Source: Lactobacillus intestinalis
GTDB lineage: Bacteria > Bacillota > Bacilli > Lactobacillales > Lactobacillaceae
Length of the DNA stretch: 64,000 nt
Assembly (NCBI RefSeq): GCF_024397795.1
Contig: NZ_CP072983.1
Span: forward strand, 1,240,001-1,304,000
Direction: 5' to 3'
In this document: piece by piece, positions 39,057-48,516 of the stretch
Numbering within the stretch: position 1 is the first letter of the stretch
Layout of the letters: each line of letters begins with the position of its first letter
Translations under genes and position numbers: made by a program
The notes under the pieces: model-generated
Seen by the model: the letters and a program-made list of their open reading frames with translations, nothing else
What the model was told of the DNA's origin: nothing
Databases searched by the model: none

Positions 39057-39057
39057 T

Positions 39058-39693
39058 TTACTTAATTTCAGCCAATGCTTTCTTAATTGGCGTATTTCCA
39101 TTACTCATTGGGATTACTTTACCAATTGTATTTGGAGCATCTCTTAAATCAGCTAGAACTTGAGCGACATCGGCAATTGTATTTTTAGCATTTGGCTCAA
39201 CACTCAAAGTAATCTTCCCTGTAGGATCTTCTTCTGTTAAATTACCTGGTTGTAAGATTGTGTAATCCAAGTTTGTTGAGTCCATCAAATAAGTATCTGC
39301 AAAGAATTTAGCAGCTAAATAATCTTCAAGGCCAGGAATCTTCTTCCATTTATCTACATCTAAGCTAAGCATTGAACTAAGCATAATGTAACGCTTAATA
39401 CCCGCTTTTTCCGCAGCCATCATAGTTTTAATAGCACCCATTGCATCAGTTTGAATTAAATCTTTCCCACGAGAGCCAGCAGTAAAGTAAATAACTTGAT
39501 TACCCTTAATTTGTTCAGCAATTTGATCTACATCTGCATGTAAATCAAGCTTATCTCTTTTGATTTCAGCCAAATCAACAATATTTTCTGGATGACGAGC
39601 AGCGGCAGTTACTTCTTCTCCATCAGCAACTAAATCTTTAATTAAGTCAGTACCTACACGGCCGGAACCACCAAAAATAAAAATTTTACTCAT
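39058..39693 (-). CDS. NAD(P)-binding oxidoreductase, atypical SDR
   Basis: 211 residues. Rossmann motif FGGSGRVGTDL at the N-terminus and a YxxxK-less, NmrA/SDR_a5-like body (SRGKDLIQTDAMGAI, KKAGIKRYIMLSSM-like strand, TILQPGNLTEEDPTG). Probably a redox-sensing or flavin-type reductase; substrate unknown. AGAAAGAAG precedes the ATG. Confidence 0.85.
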   Translation of the reverse strand: MSKIFIFGGSGRVGTDLIKDLVADGEEVTAAARHPENIVDLAEIKRDKLDLHADVDQIAEQIKGNQVIYFTAGSRGKDLIQTDAMGAIKTMMAAEKAGIKRYIMLSSMLSLDVDKWKKIPGLEDYLAAKFFADTYLMDSTNLDYTILQPGNLTEEDPTGKITLSVEPNAKNTIADVAQVLADLRDAPNTIGKVIPMSNGNTPIKKALAEIK

Positions 39694-39771
39694 AAGATTA
39701 CTTCTTTCTATAATACTTACTTTTTATAAGTATTATACATAAAACGATTTCAAAAGTAAACTAAAACGAAT

Positions 39772-39966
39772 TTAATTGGGCCAAAATAAATCATCCAAAG
39801 TTTTATCAAGTGCCTTGCAAATACTAATACAAAGATTAACTGAAGGATTATAATTTCCTTTTTCAATTGCGGAAATCGTCTGACGCGACACCCCAACGAT
39901 CTCTGCCAATTCTTGTTGAGATAAATCCTTACCCGCACGAGCAGCTTTCATTTTTAAATTTTTCAT
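39772..39966 (-). CDS. XRE-family small helix-turn-helix regulator
   Basis: 64 residues, essentially one HTH domain: LSQQELAEIVGVSRQTISAIEKGNYNPS, of the YozG/Cro-like type. Its start overlaps the stop of the upstream membrane-protein gene by 4 bases (ATGA). In such pairs the regulator often controls its own operon; no operator was identified. Confidence 0.9.
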   Translation of the reverse strand: MKNLKMKAARAGKDLSQQELAEIVGVSRQTISAIEKGNYNPSVNLCISICKALDKTLDDLFWPN

Positions 39967-40454
39967 TTTTCGATTCGACTTCTATAGTTATAGTACAATT
40001 GAGCCATTCCGGATAACAGTAAAAAAAGCCCCAATGCCAAAAAAATAATATGATCATCCCATTCTCTTGGGGTCATTAACAATCCCTGAATCCCCATATA
40101 CAATTCTATGATACCCACAGCTAAATAGATAATTGCATCACGTTTTAGATTATTTTGATTAAGGCTAAAGTAGGCACCGTTAATAATTGAATAAACTGAA
40201 AATACTGTTATTCCCACCATAATTGGCATGATAAGAAGAAAATCATACGATAATTTTAGATTAAAAATTTTTAAAAGCCATAGAATTAAGCAATTATAGA
40301 TTGTCATCGTAGTGAAACCATATTTAAATCCGCGATTACGAACTGCTTCTTGCCTTTCATCCCACTTAAGCTTGGTCTTCGATCTTTTCGAAAATAAAAC
40401 AAAATAAGTAATTACCAATATTAATATAAAAACAATTACATTTATGGCATCCAT
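39963..40454 (-). CDS. Membrane protein cotranscribed with XRE regulator
   Basis: 163 residues, about four hydrophobic segments with a short cytoplasmic WDERQEAVRNRGFKYG loop after the first, a motif seen in DUF-type membrane proteins paired with small XRE regulators. Function unknown. AGAAAGAAGG ribosome site. Confidence 0.8.
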   Translation of the reverse strand: MDAINVIVFILILVITYFVLFSKRSKTKLKWDERQEAVRNRGFKYGFTTMTIYNCLILWLLKIFNLKLSYDFLLIMPIMVGITVFSVYSIINGAYFSLNQNNLKRDAIIYLAVGIIELYMGIQGLLMTPREWDDHIIFLALGLFLLLSGMAQLYYNYRSRIEK

Positions 40455-40540
40455 TTTAAGGACCTTCTTTCTAAATTTAATTTTATTGTAAATAATATTT
40501 GTTTAAATGTAAAGTATATTTTACATTATGGCAAAAAAAT

Positions 40541-40569
40541 AAGCACTCTAGTATTTCACTAGGGTGCTT
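40541..40569 (-). terminator. Terminator of hpt
   Basis: AAGCACCCTAGT...ACTAGAGTGCTT hairpin with one mismatch, followed by a T-run on the minus strand. Confidence 0.8.
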
Positions 40570-40575
40570 TCTTAT

Positions 40576-41109
40576 TTAAGCATAAACTTCGTGCTTAAGT
40601 ACACCAACATAAGGCAAATTACGGTAAAACCCATCATAATCTAAACCATAACCAACCAAAAATTCATCTGGAGCAGTAAAACCGTAGTAATCCGCATGAA
40701 AATCAACCACACGAGTATCTGGTTTGTCAAGCATTGCCACAACTTCTACGCTCTGGGCACCGCGATCCTTCATCACTTCACTAAGTGCTTTAAGGGTGCG
40801 ACCTGTATCAACAATATCTTCCATAAAAATTACAGGGCGTCCTTTTACATCAGACTTTATATCTTGGACGATTTTAACATGACCGGTTGAATTTGCACCG
40901 TCATAACTAGATGCCTTGATTGGATCGATGTTCAACTTAAAATTAAGTCGCTTAATCATATCACTTGCAAAAATCATTGCACCATTAAGAACCGGAATCA
41001 CGATTGGTTCTTGACCTTCATACTTATCATTTAATTCATCGGCCATTTCATCCATACGTTTATTAAGTTGATCTTGACTATACAATACCTTTTCAATGTC
41101 GTTGTTCAT
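40576..41109 (-). CDS. hpt: Hypoxanthine phosphoribosyltransferase
   Basis: 177 residues from the ATG at 41109. PRPP-binding motif VIFMEDIVDTGRTLKAL and the purine-specific FLVGYGLDYDGFYRNLPYVG end are diagnostic. Converts hypoxanthine and guanine to IMP and GMP. The seven extra residues of the longer TTG frame have no ribosome site; the AGAGGG upstream of the ATG is rather far (13 bases). Confidence 0.94.
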   Translation of the reverse strand: MNNDIEKVLYSQDQLNKRMDEMADELNDKYEGQEPIVIPVLNGAMIFASDMIKRLNFKLNIDPIKASSYDGANSTGHVKIVQDIKSDVKGRPVIFMEDIVDTGRTLKALSEVMKDRGAQSVEVVAMLDKPDTRVVDFHADYYGFTAPDEFLVGYGLDYDGFYRNLPYVGVLKHEVYA

Positions 41110-41221
41110 TCTGAATGTTTTCCCTCTCAAATTAGTTAACGATCAGATTTTAACACATGTAAAAAGTTTTTTCAGCATTTTTAAGAAAAAACCGTCTAAT
41201 TTATTAACAAATCTTAAATTG

Positions 41222-42613
41222 TTATTTATTATAGTTCGTATTTTTAGGAACAAAAATCAAGGCTAGTATTAAATTACTGATGATTAATATAATCAAAACA
41301 ATAAACGTCCATCTCGCTCCCACGGCCGTTGTAATACTTTCAGGCATAGATTTATTATTTTGACTAATCGAGATTAGAGTCCCGGCCAGAGCTGTCCCCA
41401 CTGCTCCAGAAAATTGTTGAAGAGTATTGAAAATTGCATTTCCTTGAGCATGATTCTCTTCTGAAAGAGAAGTTAATCCACTTGTCATCAAGCTGCTAAA
41501 ACACATTCCATAGCCACCATAATAAAGTGCATATAACCACACAACACCAAGATTAGTTAGACTTGAACTTAAGTACATAATAAGTAAACTGGTCAAACTA
41601 GCTATAATTCCTAATAAAATCGGTAGTCGGGGGCCTTTTTTATCTAAAACTTTCCCAGCAATTGCAGCCATTAAAGCATCAATAATGGCTCCAGGAAACA
41701 TGATCCATCCAGCTAAAGAAGCAGAACCATGATTAACAATTTGAATATATATTGGAAAAATAAACCCCAAAGCTAATGTAGAAATCTTTGCAAAACAATA
41801 ACATATCAATTGCATACTGAAAGCAATATTTTTAAAAAGGCGCGGACTAATCAAAGCAGCTTTATCATTCCAAGACACCTTAATCCAAATAAATAAACTA
41901 ATGATTCCGACTAATAAAAAAACTCCTACTTGGTATGAAATCAAATTATTTTTAGAAAAATTAGTAAAGCCGAGCATCAAAAAAATTAAACTAACCGCAA
42001 TCGCAAGCCACTGACCAAATTTAAAACGAACCTTTTTCAATTTAGTAAGTTATTCAATTGAATAACAGCCTGTCAAAAAACTAATAATAATTAGGAATAC
42101 GGAAATAATAAAGATCCAGCGCCAATTTAGGAAGTTGGTAACAATCCCACCAAAAACTGGTCCTAAAGCTACGGCAGCCGCAGTAATCATAGTTCCAATC
42201 CCCATCATGAATCCTAATTTACTCTTCGGAACCTTAGTTAAGATAATGTTATACATTAAAGGCAGTCCGATGCCAGTACCTATTCCTTGGAACGCACGCC
42301 CCAATAACAAGAGATCAAAACGAGGTGTAAAAATGTCAATTATTAATCCCAGCACAAAGAAAAGAATGCCAGCAAAAAAGATTCTTTTAGTAGAAATTCG
42401 AAGTCTAATTTGGGAGCTTAAAGGCACAATAATGGCAATCACCAGCAAGACCAGTGTATTAACCCATTGCACTTGAGCTGTTGTAATTTTGAATTCTTTA
42501 ATTAAAGTGGGAAAAGTTACCGTTGTTGCCGTCTCATCTAAAATCCCTAAAAATGATAACATCCCGGCTGATAAGATGGCGACCAGCAATTTGAAAGTTA
42601 CTTTTTTCTCCAT
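41222..42613 (-). pseudogene. MFS drug transporter interrupted by one in-frame stop
   Basis: The N-terminal frame (42050-42613, 187 residues) and C-terminal frame (41222-42040) are in the same reading phase and separated only by a TAA at 42050-42052. Reading through gives 463 codons, a full EmrB/DHA2-like pump with motif C in GPVFGGIVTNFLNWRWIF. A single base change, for instance from CAA or GAA, explains the stop. The downstream part has a TTG that might restart translation, but a half-pump is unlikely to work. Confidence 0.85.
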
Positions 42614-42672
42614 AATTTACCTCGTTTTCTTTACATGATCAGTATAAGCCTTATCCTTCTCTTTAAAAAAGA

Positions 42673-42693
42673 AAAAAGCTAGGCTAAACGCCT
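42673..42693 (-). terminator. Terminator of the small membrane protein gene
   Basis: AGCTAGG...CCTAGCT hairpin with a T-run on the minus strand. Confidence 0.75.
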
Positions 42694-42711
42694 AGCTATA
42701 AAAATATTGTT

Positions 42712-43068
42712 TTAAACTTCTTCACCAATTCGACGATGCCAAACAAAGAAGCCAATACCAACAATTAAACTAATCACTGCATATAGGAACATCCATCTAT
42801 TGAAGAAACAACCAACAAATCCCACAATAGCACCGATAATCAACAAAATAAAACACGTGATGTCACCGCCCATAAAAGGATCATTTTCTAAACAAATATA
42901 TACTATACCAGCTCCCATAAATAGACCACCTAAGATTATTTCTAAAACTCCGCTGGCAATATTGCGCGCTGCCCAGACTCCCAGTATGCCATTCATCAGA
43001 CCTTCAACTAGAAGCCAAACAGATAACATTATTAATAAAATTCCTGTAACTAATTTTGTGATTCTCAT
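42712..43068 (-). CDS. Small integral membrane protein, DUF308-like
   Basis: 118 residues with four hydrophobic segments and glycine-rich helices (LLIIGAIVGFVGCFF). Resembles HdeD/DUF308-type proteins by pattern only. GAGGGG ribosome site. Function unknown; monocistronic. Confidence 0.75.
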   Translation of the reverse strand: MRITKLVTGILLIMLSVWLLVEGLMNGILGVWAARNIASGVLEIILGGLFMGAGIVYICLENDPFMGGDITCFILLIIGAIVGFVGCFFNRWMFLYAVISLIVGIGFFVWHRRIGEEV

Positions 43069-43178
43069 TTTAAGCCCCTCTTTTCTCTACTTACATTATT
43101 GAAGAGGGAGACAAAAAATTCAAAGATATGCGCTTTCAAATCACGTGATAAGCTTATAATTATTTTAGAAGGAAGAAA

Positions 43179-43361
43179 ATGAATACAATTTTTACAATTA
43201 TGAGTATTATCAGCGTAATTGGTATTATCCTAGTATGGTGTTCTTTTTGGAAGAATTTGAAACAGCTAACTGTTTTTCAAAAAACATCATTGCTAATTAC
43301 AAGTGTTGGGATTCTAATTCCGTTTATCGTAGGTTTTATTAATGGATTTCTTGGTCACTAA
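43179..43361 (+). CDS. Small membrane protein, 60 residues
   Basis: Two hydrophobic segments (TIMSIISVIGIILVW and SVGILIPFIVGFINGFLG) separated by a short polar loop with a lysine. A strong AGAAGGAAGAAA ribosome site and a dedicated terminator right after the stop support a real gene. No family recognised. Confidence 0.7.
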   Translation: MNTIFTIMSIISVIGIILVWCSFWKNLKQLTVFQKTSLLITSVGILIPFIVGFINGFLGH

Positions 43362-43400
43362 AAAAGTAGTCTGATTATCAATGTGATCAGACTACTTTTT
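43361..43400. terminator. Terminator after the 60-residue membrane protein
   Basis: AAAAAGTAGTCTGAT...ATCAGACTACTTTTT long inverted repeat with T-runs on both strands. Confidence 0.85.
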
Positions 43401-43512
43401 ATTTATTTCGAGGATCTGCTATCTACTTTTTAGATTTAACTATAATTAACTATTACCTCCATCTTTGATAGAATCAATGTAGAAAAAATTATTATATTTA
43501 GAGAGAAAAATT

Positions 43513-44703
43513 ATGAATATTAAAGATGAATCATCCAAACCAATGTTTAAAATATCTCTACTAGCAATTTCTTTATTCATTATGATGTCAGCCGTGATTT
43601 CACCTGCACTTCCCTTAATTGAACAGGCCTTTCCCAATATTGCACGCGTAAATGTAGAGTTATTAACTACTATTCCCAATTTAGGTCAGATTATCGGATT
43701 AATTCTGAATCCATTTTTAGTAAGAAAAATCGGTAAAAAACGCGTTATTATCCTCGGATTAGCTATTATTGGGATTACAGGTACTCTTCCTGTCATTATT
43801 AATAACTTCTGGCTTATTTTTTTCTTGCGAATTCTACTTGGAGTCGGAGTTGGAATTTACAATTCATTGGCTGTGAGCTTACTGATGAGTATTTATCATG
43901 ATAATAATGTTGAACTTAATCAAATGTTAGGTTTCCAAAATATTATGAATGATATCGGCTATATTGTTTCATCCTTACTGATTTGCTACTTAGTCACACT
44001 TTCTTGGCATGCAGTATTTTGGGTGTATATTTTTGCAATTCCCATTTTATTCATGTTCCAAAAATTTGTTAAAGTACCAAAAGTTCAATATACTCATAAT
44101 AAAGAACACTTTTCTATGACAAATTTAAAAGGAAAATTCAATTCTACAATTATTATAATTAGTATTATTACTCTTTTGATCTATATTTTTTACATGGCTC
44201 TTGCCTACAAACTTCCAGCATTTATCATTAAATTCTATCTTGGTAACGAAAGTACAGCCTCCTTCATGCTAGCAGTAATTGCCATAATGGGCATCCCGTG
44301 TGGAATGAGCTTCAATTGGCTTTACAACCGTCTAAACAAATGGATTTGGCCAATTTGCTTATTTTTAAATGCAGCAGGATTTTTCCTTATCAGTATTTCT
44401 CGTAATTTTGGAATTTTGGTAGTAGGGTGCGTCATTTTAGGACTTGGATTTGGCTTAGTAATGCCATATATCTTCAAATGGATTTCTAATTCTGCGCCAG
44501 CTAAATGGGAAAATTTAGATACAACCTTATGTCTGGTAATGATGGATGTAGGGTGTGTAGCCTCACCTTATGTAATATCTCTTATTACCAAAAATTCTGA
44601 CGCTGCTTTGTTATCTTCAGCTATCTTCTTCGGAATTCTAATGATTATTGAGATTATTGCTATTATTATTCAAAAGCATTCAATAAAAAAAGCTTCAGTT
44701 TAA
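43513..44703 (+). CDS. MFS transporter
   Basis: 396 residues, 12 hydrophobic segments, drug:proton antiporter pattern (early RKIGKKRVIILG motif A, LRILLGVGVGIYNS). Intact, unlike the two neighbouring MFS pseudogenes. AGAGAG before the ATG; a terminator overlaps the stop codon. Substrate unknown. Confidence 0.88.
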   Translation: MNIKDESSKPMFKISLLAISLFIMMSAVISPALPLIEQAFPNIARVNVELLTTIPNLGQIIGLILNPFLVRKIGKKRVIILGLAIIGITGTLPVIINNFWLIFFLRILLGVGVGIYNSLAVSLLMSIYHDNNVELNQMLGFQNIMNDIGYIVSSLLICYLVTLSWHAVFWVYIFAIPILFMFQKFVKVPKVQYTHNKEHFSMTNLKGKFNSTIIIISIITLLIYIFYMALAYKLPAFIIKFYLGNESTASFMLAVIAIMGIPCGMSFNWLYNRLNKWIWPICLFLNAAGFFLISISRNFGILVVGCVILGLGFGLVMPYIFKWISNSAPAKWENLDTTLCLVMMDVGCVASPYVISLITKNSDAALLSSAIFFGILMIIEIIAIIIQKHSIKKASV

Positions 44704-44719
44704 TAAAACTGAGGCTTTT
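44687..44719 (+). terminator. Terminator of the MFS gene at 43513
   Basis: AAAAAGCTTCAGTT...AACTGAGGCTTTTT hairpin that spans the stop codon. Confidence 0.8.
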
Positions 44720-44776
44720 TATTTACCTAAAATTTACAAATTTTAAAAAATCTAATAAGAAAGATTATCTTTATAA

Positions 44777-47700
44777 TTATTTTTTCTTTTTAAAAATACT
44801 CAATCCAAGTGCAGTAAATAAGCTAATAATGTCTGCTAAGAGTAAGAAAATATTATCATTTTTACTTCCAGCTTGGGGCAAGCTTACATTATTTTTGAAA
44901 TTTGAAAACACATGGTGATTCTTTATCTTTGCATTAAGTTTAACAGATTTAGTTAACTTATGGTTCTTTATTCTAGAAATAATATGTTTATAGTTATTTA
45001 TCTCAGGAGATCTATTATTTGAGCTTATTTCTATTTTCTTTTCCAATATCTTTACATTTAAACTCGATAAGGTAGAAGAAGGAACGTTACCTTTTAGTTG
45101 ATCCTTCTGCTCGTTCTCTGTTACATCTAGTTTTGTAGCTGAATCATCATCTTGAGCTGATAATTTTTCAGCCGCTGAGTCTTGGACATTTTTCGAGTCA
45201 TTAATCTGTAAACTCGGCAAGTTAGAACTGGCATCTTCACTTACTATCTCATTCCTTTTAAGAGAAGCTATATCGTAGACCGGGAGATCAAATTGAGTAC
45301 TGTCACTTACTACTTCACCTTTCTTAAGTGAATCTAAATCATAGGTTGGCAATTCTAACTCCGTACCCTCGCCTACTGTTTCGCCTTTCTTAAGCGAATT
45401 CAAATCATAGGCTGACAATTCTAACTTAGTTCCTTCACCTACTGTTTCGCCTTTCTTAAGTGAATCTAAATCATAGGTTGGCAAGTCTAACTCCGTACCC
45501 TCGCCTACTGTTTCGCCTTTCTTAAGTGAATCTAAATCATAGGCTGGAAGGTCTAACTTTGTACCTTCCTCTACTACTTCACCTTTCTTAAGTAAGTTCA
45601 AATCATAGACTGGCAAATCTAACTCCGTATCCTCACCTACTGCTTCACCCTTCTTAAGTGTGTTTAAATCGTAAGCGGGTAAGTCTAACTTGGTGCCTCC
45701 ACCTACTATTTCGCCCTTCTTAAGTGTGTTTAAATCATACGCTGGCAAATCTAAACTTGTACCTTCACCTACAATTTCACCTTGCTTACTTTGTTGAGGA
45801 CTAGCAAAAATTGAACTTCTAAAATCATCAGTCTGCTTGAGTTCAGCTGTTAATATGGCAGCTTTTAAGTCGTTAATCAAACTTGACTTTTTTCCCTGAG
45901 CTCTCAGTGCTAATTCTTGATCAACAGTAGTCTGCATTAAATTTTGTAACTCATCCCAATTGTTTAGTTGGACATTCTTGCTATTCAACGTAATAGTAAT
46001 TGGTTTAAAATCTTGACGTTTATCAATACGCTCCTTGAACATTGCTTTTTTGAAGGTTGAGTAATCATTATCATATTCACCATTAAAGATCTTCGCTAAC
46101 GCGTATGTGTCACTCAGCGATTTCTTATCATTTTTTGCATCCTTAGCATACTTGTTTGTAACATAAGAAATAAAACCATCGGACCAACCCTTGGCAGCTA
46201 GTAATTCAAAAGCAGTTTTTTTGAAAGTGATCCCACCTGAAACAGAAGTTGAGCTCTGAACTGCTGCGTAATCTGGTGTATACATAGAAATCGTTTGATA
46301 ACTATTAGTACCATAACTTCCTGCTTGATAACCACGACTAGCAATAATATTGTTGTCAATGAAATCATCAATTGTCATTAACTTATCAGCAATTTCAGTA
46401 CTGATTGGGCCAGATACTACATCTGCCTTTTTAGCAGGATCATAACTAATTTGAGAGTACATCAATTGCTTCTCTTTAGCTGATTTGCCTACCATTGCTT
46501 GAGCTTCAGCATAATCAAGTAAATAAGTTATATCAAAAATTCCATGCATATAATCTTGCAAGTCTTTTCTAGTTTGAAAACGTGATGGGCTTTTATTCGT
46601 GGTTCGATTATTATCAGCATAAAAAGTTAATGCAGTATTCAAGCCATAATTTGCAAATGTTCGGTCCCATGGTGATTCGAGCAGTCCCGTAGCATATGTT
46701 TCTACTCCCGTACCCGGACGATGCTGAAATCCATCTAAGTAAATACTATTATCGAAATTATGCGTCATTTCGTGTGACAAAATTCCTATACCGCCAAAAT
46801 TATTTACTACTTGTGCCACATAATAGCGTACTGCATTACCAACAGCATCTGCCGAAAGTCCAGCCGCATCATACATCTTACCTAAAGGGCCGAAAAATTC
46901 TGCAACTGCAGGAATATCGGTATCACGTTTATTTAGCCATCGACGCCCACCTTTCTTGCTAGAATCGATCGCATTATAACTATCCCAGACCTGAATATTT
47001 GCGTTAGTTAAGCGTTTCTTTCCCTCTTCATTAGCCATCCGATACCAAAAATCAAAATGATCTCTCCATGCAGTAGAAAGCCGGGTAAGTTCTTTATGTA
47101 CTGCTTGAACTTTTTCTTGATATACCACCGGATCCTTATGGTATTTCACATCAATATATGGTTCATATGATCCAAATATCATCATCCCCAAAGCGGATAC
47201 AACATACATATCATCGTTTTTAATATTTAAAAGCGGTAAGATATATTCTTGCAGCTCTTTATTTGTAGATAAGCGATGATAAATATTGAGATTTAAATCG
47301 GGTACTTCTTTTGAGGGAATCTCAGCAATGTAAACTCCCGTGTTTGATCTAAACCACTCTTCGTCAGATAGATTTGGAGACCATTTCTTACGCAAATCTC
47401 CTAAGAAAGTAACTAAGTCTGACTGAGTATTTAGCATTGGAGCTAATTTGTTATTAAAAGTAGTCACAGTATTTGAAGGAGCCAATTCATCAGTTGACCA
47501 GTCTCCAATCTTAGACAACCAATCGATTGAATCCAAATTAGAGCCAAAAGCCTTTGGATCAAACATCATTACGGGTAAAAGTTCCTTATCTTCATATGAA
47601 ACGTTATACCACCGATTAATGTAAGACATCCCCACCATAATAGCACCTGCATTATCACTAACTCTTTGATTAGCAGTATCTATATTATCGGTGTGTTCAA

Positions 47701-48319
47701 GAAGTTGCAGTACTAAAGTGGGCAATTGATTATATACTTCATTAAAGCTATCTACCAAACTACTACTAGTTAGTTGAATATGATTCCAGTTTCTAAGAAC
47801 TTGTTTTGGATCCCCATCAAAGGCATCATACTTAACTTGTTTTAAGCTATCTGTAACAGATTTAACAAGATCAGCATCAACTTTCTTTTCTGTTTGGACT
47901 GGTTGCTGGTCACTAATAGTAATATCAGCGATGTTATTTTCTTTATTGTCGGTATCTTGTTTTAAAGTATTCGTTTCATTATCTACAGTATTTTGATCAT
48001 TTTTTAAGTCTTGGTTGACATCTTTGGTAGTATTTACATCTGAATTTGTTTTAGTATCTGCAGTTGCCTGACTTGTTTTGTCATCCTGAGCATTGTCTTG
48101 CGGATCTACAGGTTCTACCTTAGCAAGATTATCATTTGTATTTTCTATAACAGTATTTTTATTTTCTGAGGTCTGATTTTCAGTCGTTTGAACTTGTGGT
48201 TCACTATCAGCATGAACAGTCATTGTTGTAGCAGCCATAAATGCTAATCCGACAGCGACAGAGGTTAAGCCAACACTAAGCTTACGCAAAGCATATCGAT
48301 ATTGAGAATGTTTTTGCAT
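44777..48319 (-). CDS. Sortase-anchored M26-type zinc metallopeptidase (ZmpB-like)
   Basis: 1180 residues, cell-wall protein. N-terminal signal with a YSIRK-like motif (YALRKLSVG, residues 9-17), cleavage after VHA near residue 38. A Thr/Asn/Asp-rich linker runs to about 150, then the catalytic body: H516-E-M-T-H520 with E540 twenty residues later, the M26 spacing. Residues about 845-1020 are eight 22-residue repeats plus one degenerate copy. A basic linker precedes the sorting signal L1147-PQAG, a hydrophobic helix and KKKK. Family members cleave host glycoproteins or immunoglobulin; the target here is not known. LPQAG replaces LPQTG. Monocistronic, no ribosome site anomalies seen. Confidence 0.9.
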   Translation of the reverse strand: MQKHSQYRYALRKLSVGLTSVAVGLAFMAATTMTVHADSEPQVQTTENQTSENKNTVIENTNDNLAKVEPVDPQDNAQDDKTSQATADTKTNSDVNTTKDVNQDLKNDQNTVDNETNTLKQDTDNKENNIADITISDQQPVQTEKKVDADLVKSVTDSLKQVKYDAFDGDPKQVLRNWNHIQLTSSSLVDSFNEVYNQLPTLVLQLLEHTDNIDTANQRVSDNAGAIMVGMSYINRWYNVSYEDKELLPVMMFDPKAFGSNLDSIDWLSKIGDWSTDELAPSNTVTTFNNKLAPMLNTQSDLVTFLGDLRKKWSPNLSDEEWFRSNTGVYIAEIPSKEVPDLNLNIYHRLSTNKELQEYILPLLNIKNDDMYVVSALGMMIFGSYEPYIDVKYHKDPVVYQEKVQAVHKELTRLSTAWRDHFDFWYRMANEEGKKRLTNANIQVWDSYNAIDSSKKGGRRWLNKRDTDIPAVAEFFGPLGKMYDAAGLSADAVGNAVRYYVAQVVNNFGGIGILSHEMTHNFDNSIYLDGFQHRPGTGVETYATGLLESPWDRTFANYGLNTALTFYADNNRTTNKSPSRFQTRKDLQDYMHGIFDITYLLDYAEAQAMVGKSAKEKQLMYSQISYDPAKKADVVSGPISTEIADKLMTIDDFIDNNIIASRGYQAGSYGTNSYQTISMYTPDYAAVQSSTSVSGGITFKKTAFELLAAKGWSDGFISYVTNKYAKDAKNDKKSLSDTYALAKIFNGEYDNDYSTFKKAMFKERIDKRQDFKPITITLNSKNVQLNNWDELQNLMQTTVDQELALRAQGKKSSLINDLKAAILTAELKQTDDFRSSIFASPQQSKQGEIVGEGTSLDLPAYDLNTLKKGEIVGGGTKLDLPAYDLNTLKKGEAVGEDTELDLPVYDLNLLKKGEVVEEGTKLDLPAYDLDSLKKGETVGEGTELDLPTYDLDSLKKGETVGEGTKLELSAYDLNSLKKGETVGEGTELELPTYDLDSLKKGEVVSDSTQFDLPVYDIASLKRNEIVSEDASSNLPSLQINDSKNVQDSAAEKLSAQDDDSATKLDVTENEQKDQLKGNVPSSTLSSLNVKILEKKIEISSNNRSPEINNYKHIISRIKNHKLTKSVKLNAKIKNHHVFSNFKNNVSLPQAGSKNDNIFLLLADIISLFTALGLSIFKKKK
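45194..45787 (-). repeat. Tandem 66-bp repeats encoding the metallopeptidase stalk
   Basis: Eight in-frame units of exactly 66 bases (45260-45787), each coding for 22 residues of the form KKGExVGEGTxLDLP plus xYDLxSL, and one degenerate unit (KRNEIVSED...) to 45194. Neighbouring units, notably those around 45330-45540, are almost identical at the base level. Confidence 0.95.
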
Positions 48320-48437
48320 ATTTATTCTAGCCCTTCAATTTTTCCTAATCTAAGTTATTCCGTTAATTATAACTGAAGCCATATTGATTTCAAATAAGTA
48401 AATTAATTTTGGCACTACCTAACAATAAAAAGTTAAA

Positions 48438-48473
48438 AATAGCATGACTTCTTCCATCGATAGCCATGCTATT
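48438..48473 (-). terminator. Terminator of the serine hydrolase gene
   Basis: AATAGCATG...CATGCTATT perfect 9-bp stem followed on the minus strand by TTTAACTTTTT. Confidence 0.75.
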
Positions 48474-48516
48474 AATTATATTTTTCTATTCTTTACTTAA
48501 AAGAGCTAATCACTAA

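Noticed and set aside
39772..40454. XRE/membrane-protein pair as a toxin-antitoxin system
   Set aside because: The membrane protein has four segments and a conserved cytoplasmic loop typical of regulator-linked membrane proteins; nothing toxin-like is visible.
42135..42476. Plus-strand open frame inside the MFS pseudogene
   Set aside because: Composition is the complement of membrane-helix coding sequence, with no ribosome site; a shadow frame.
45194..45787. Tandem repeats as a CRISPR array
   Set aside because: Units are contiguous, in frame and code for protein; there are no unrelated spacers and no cas genes.
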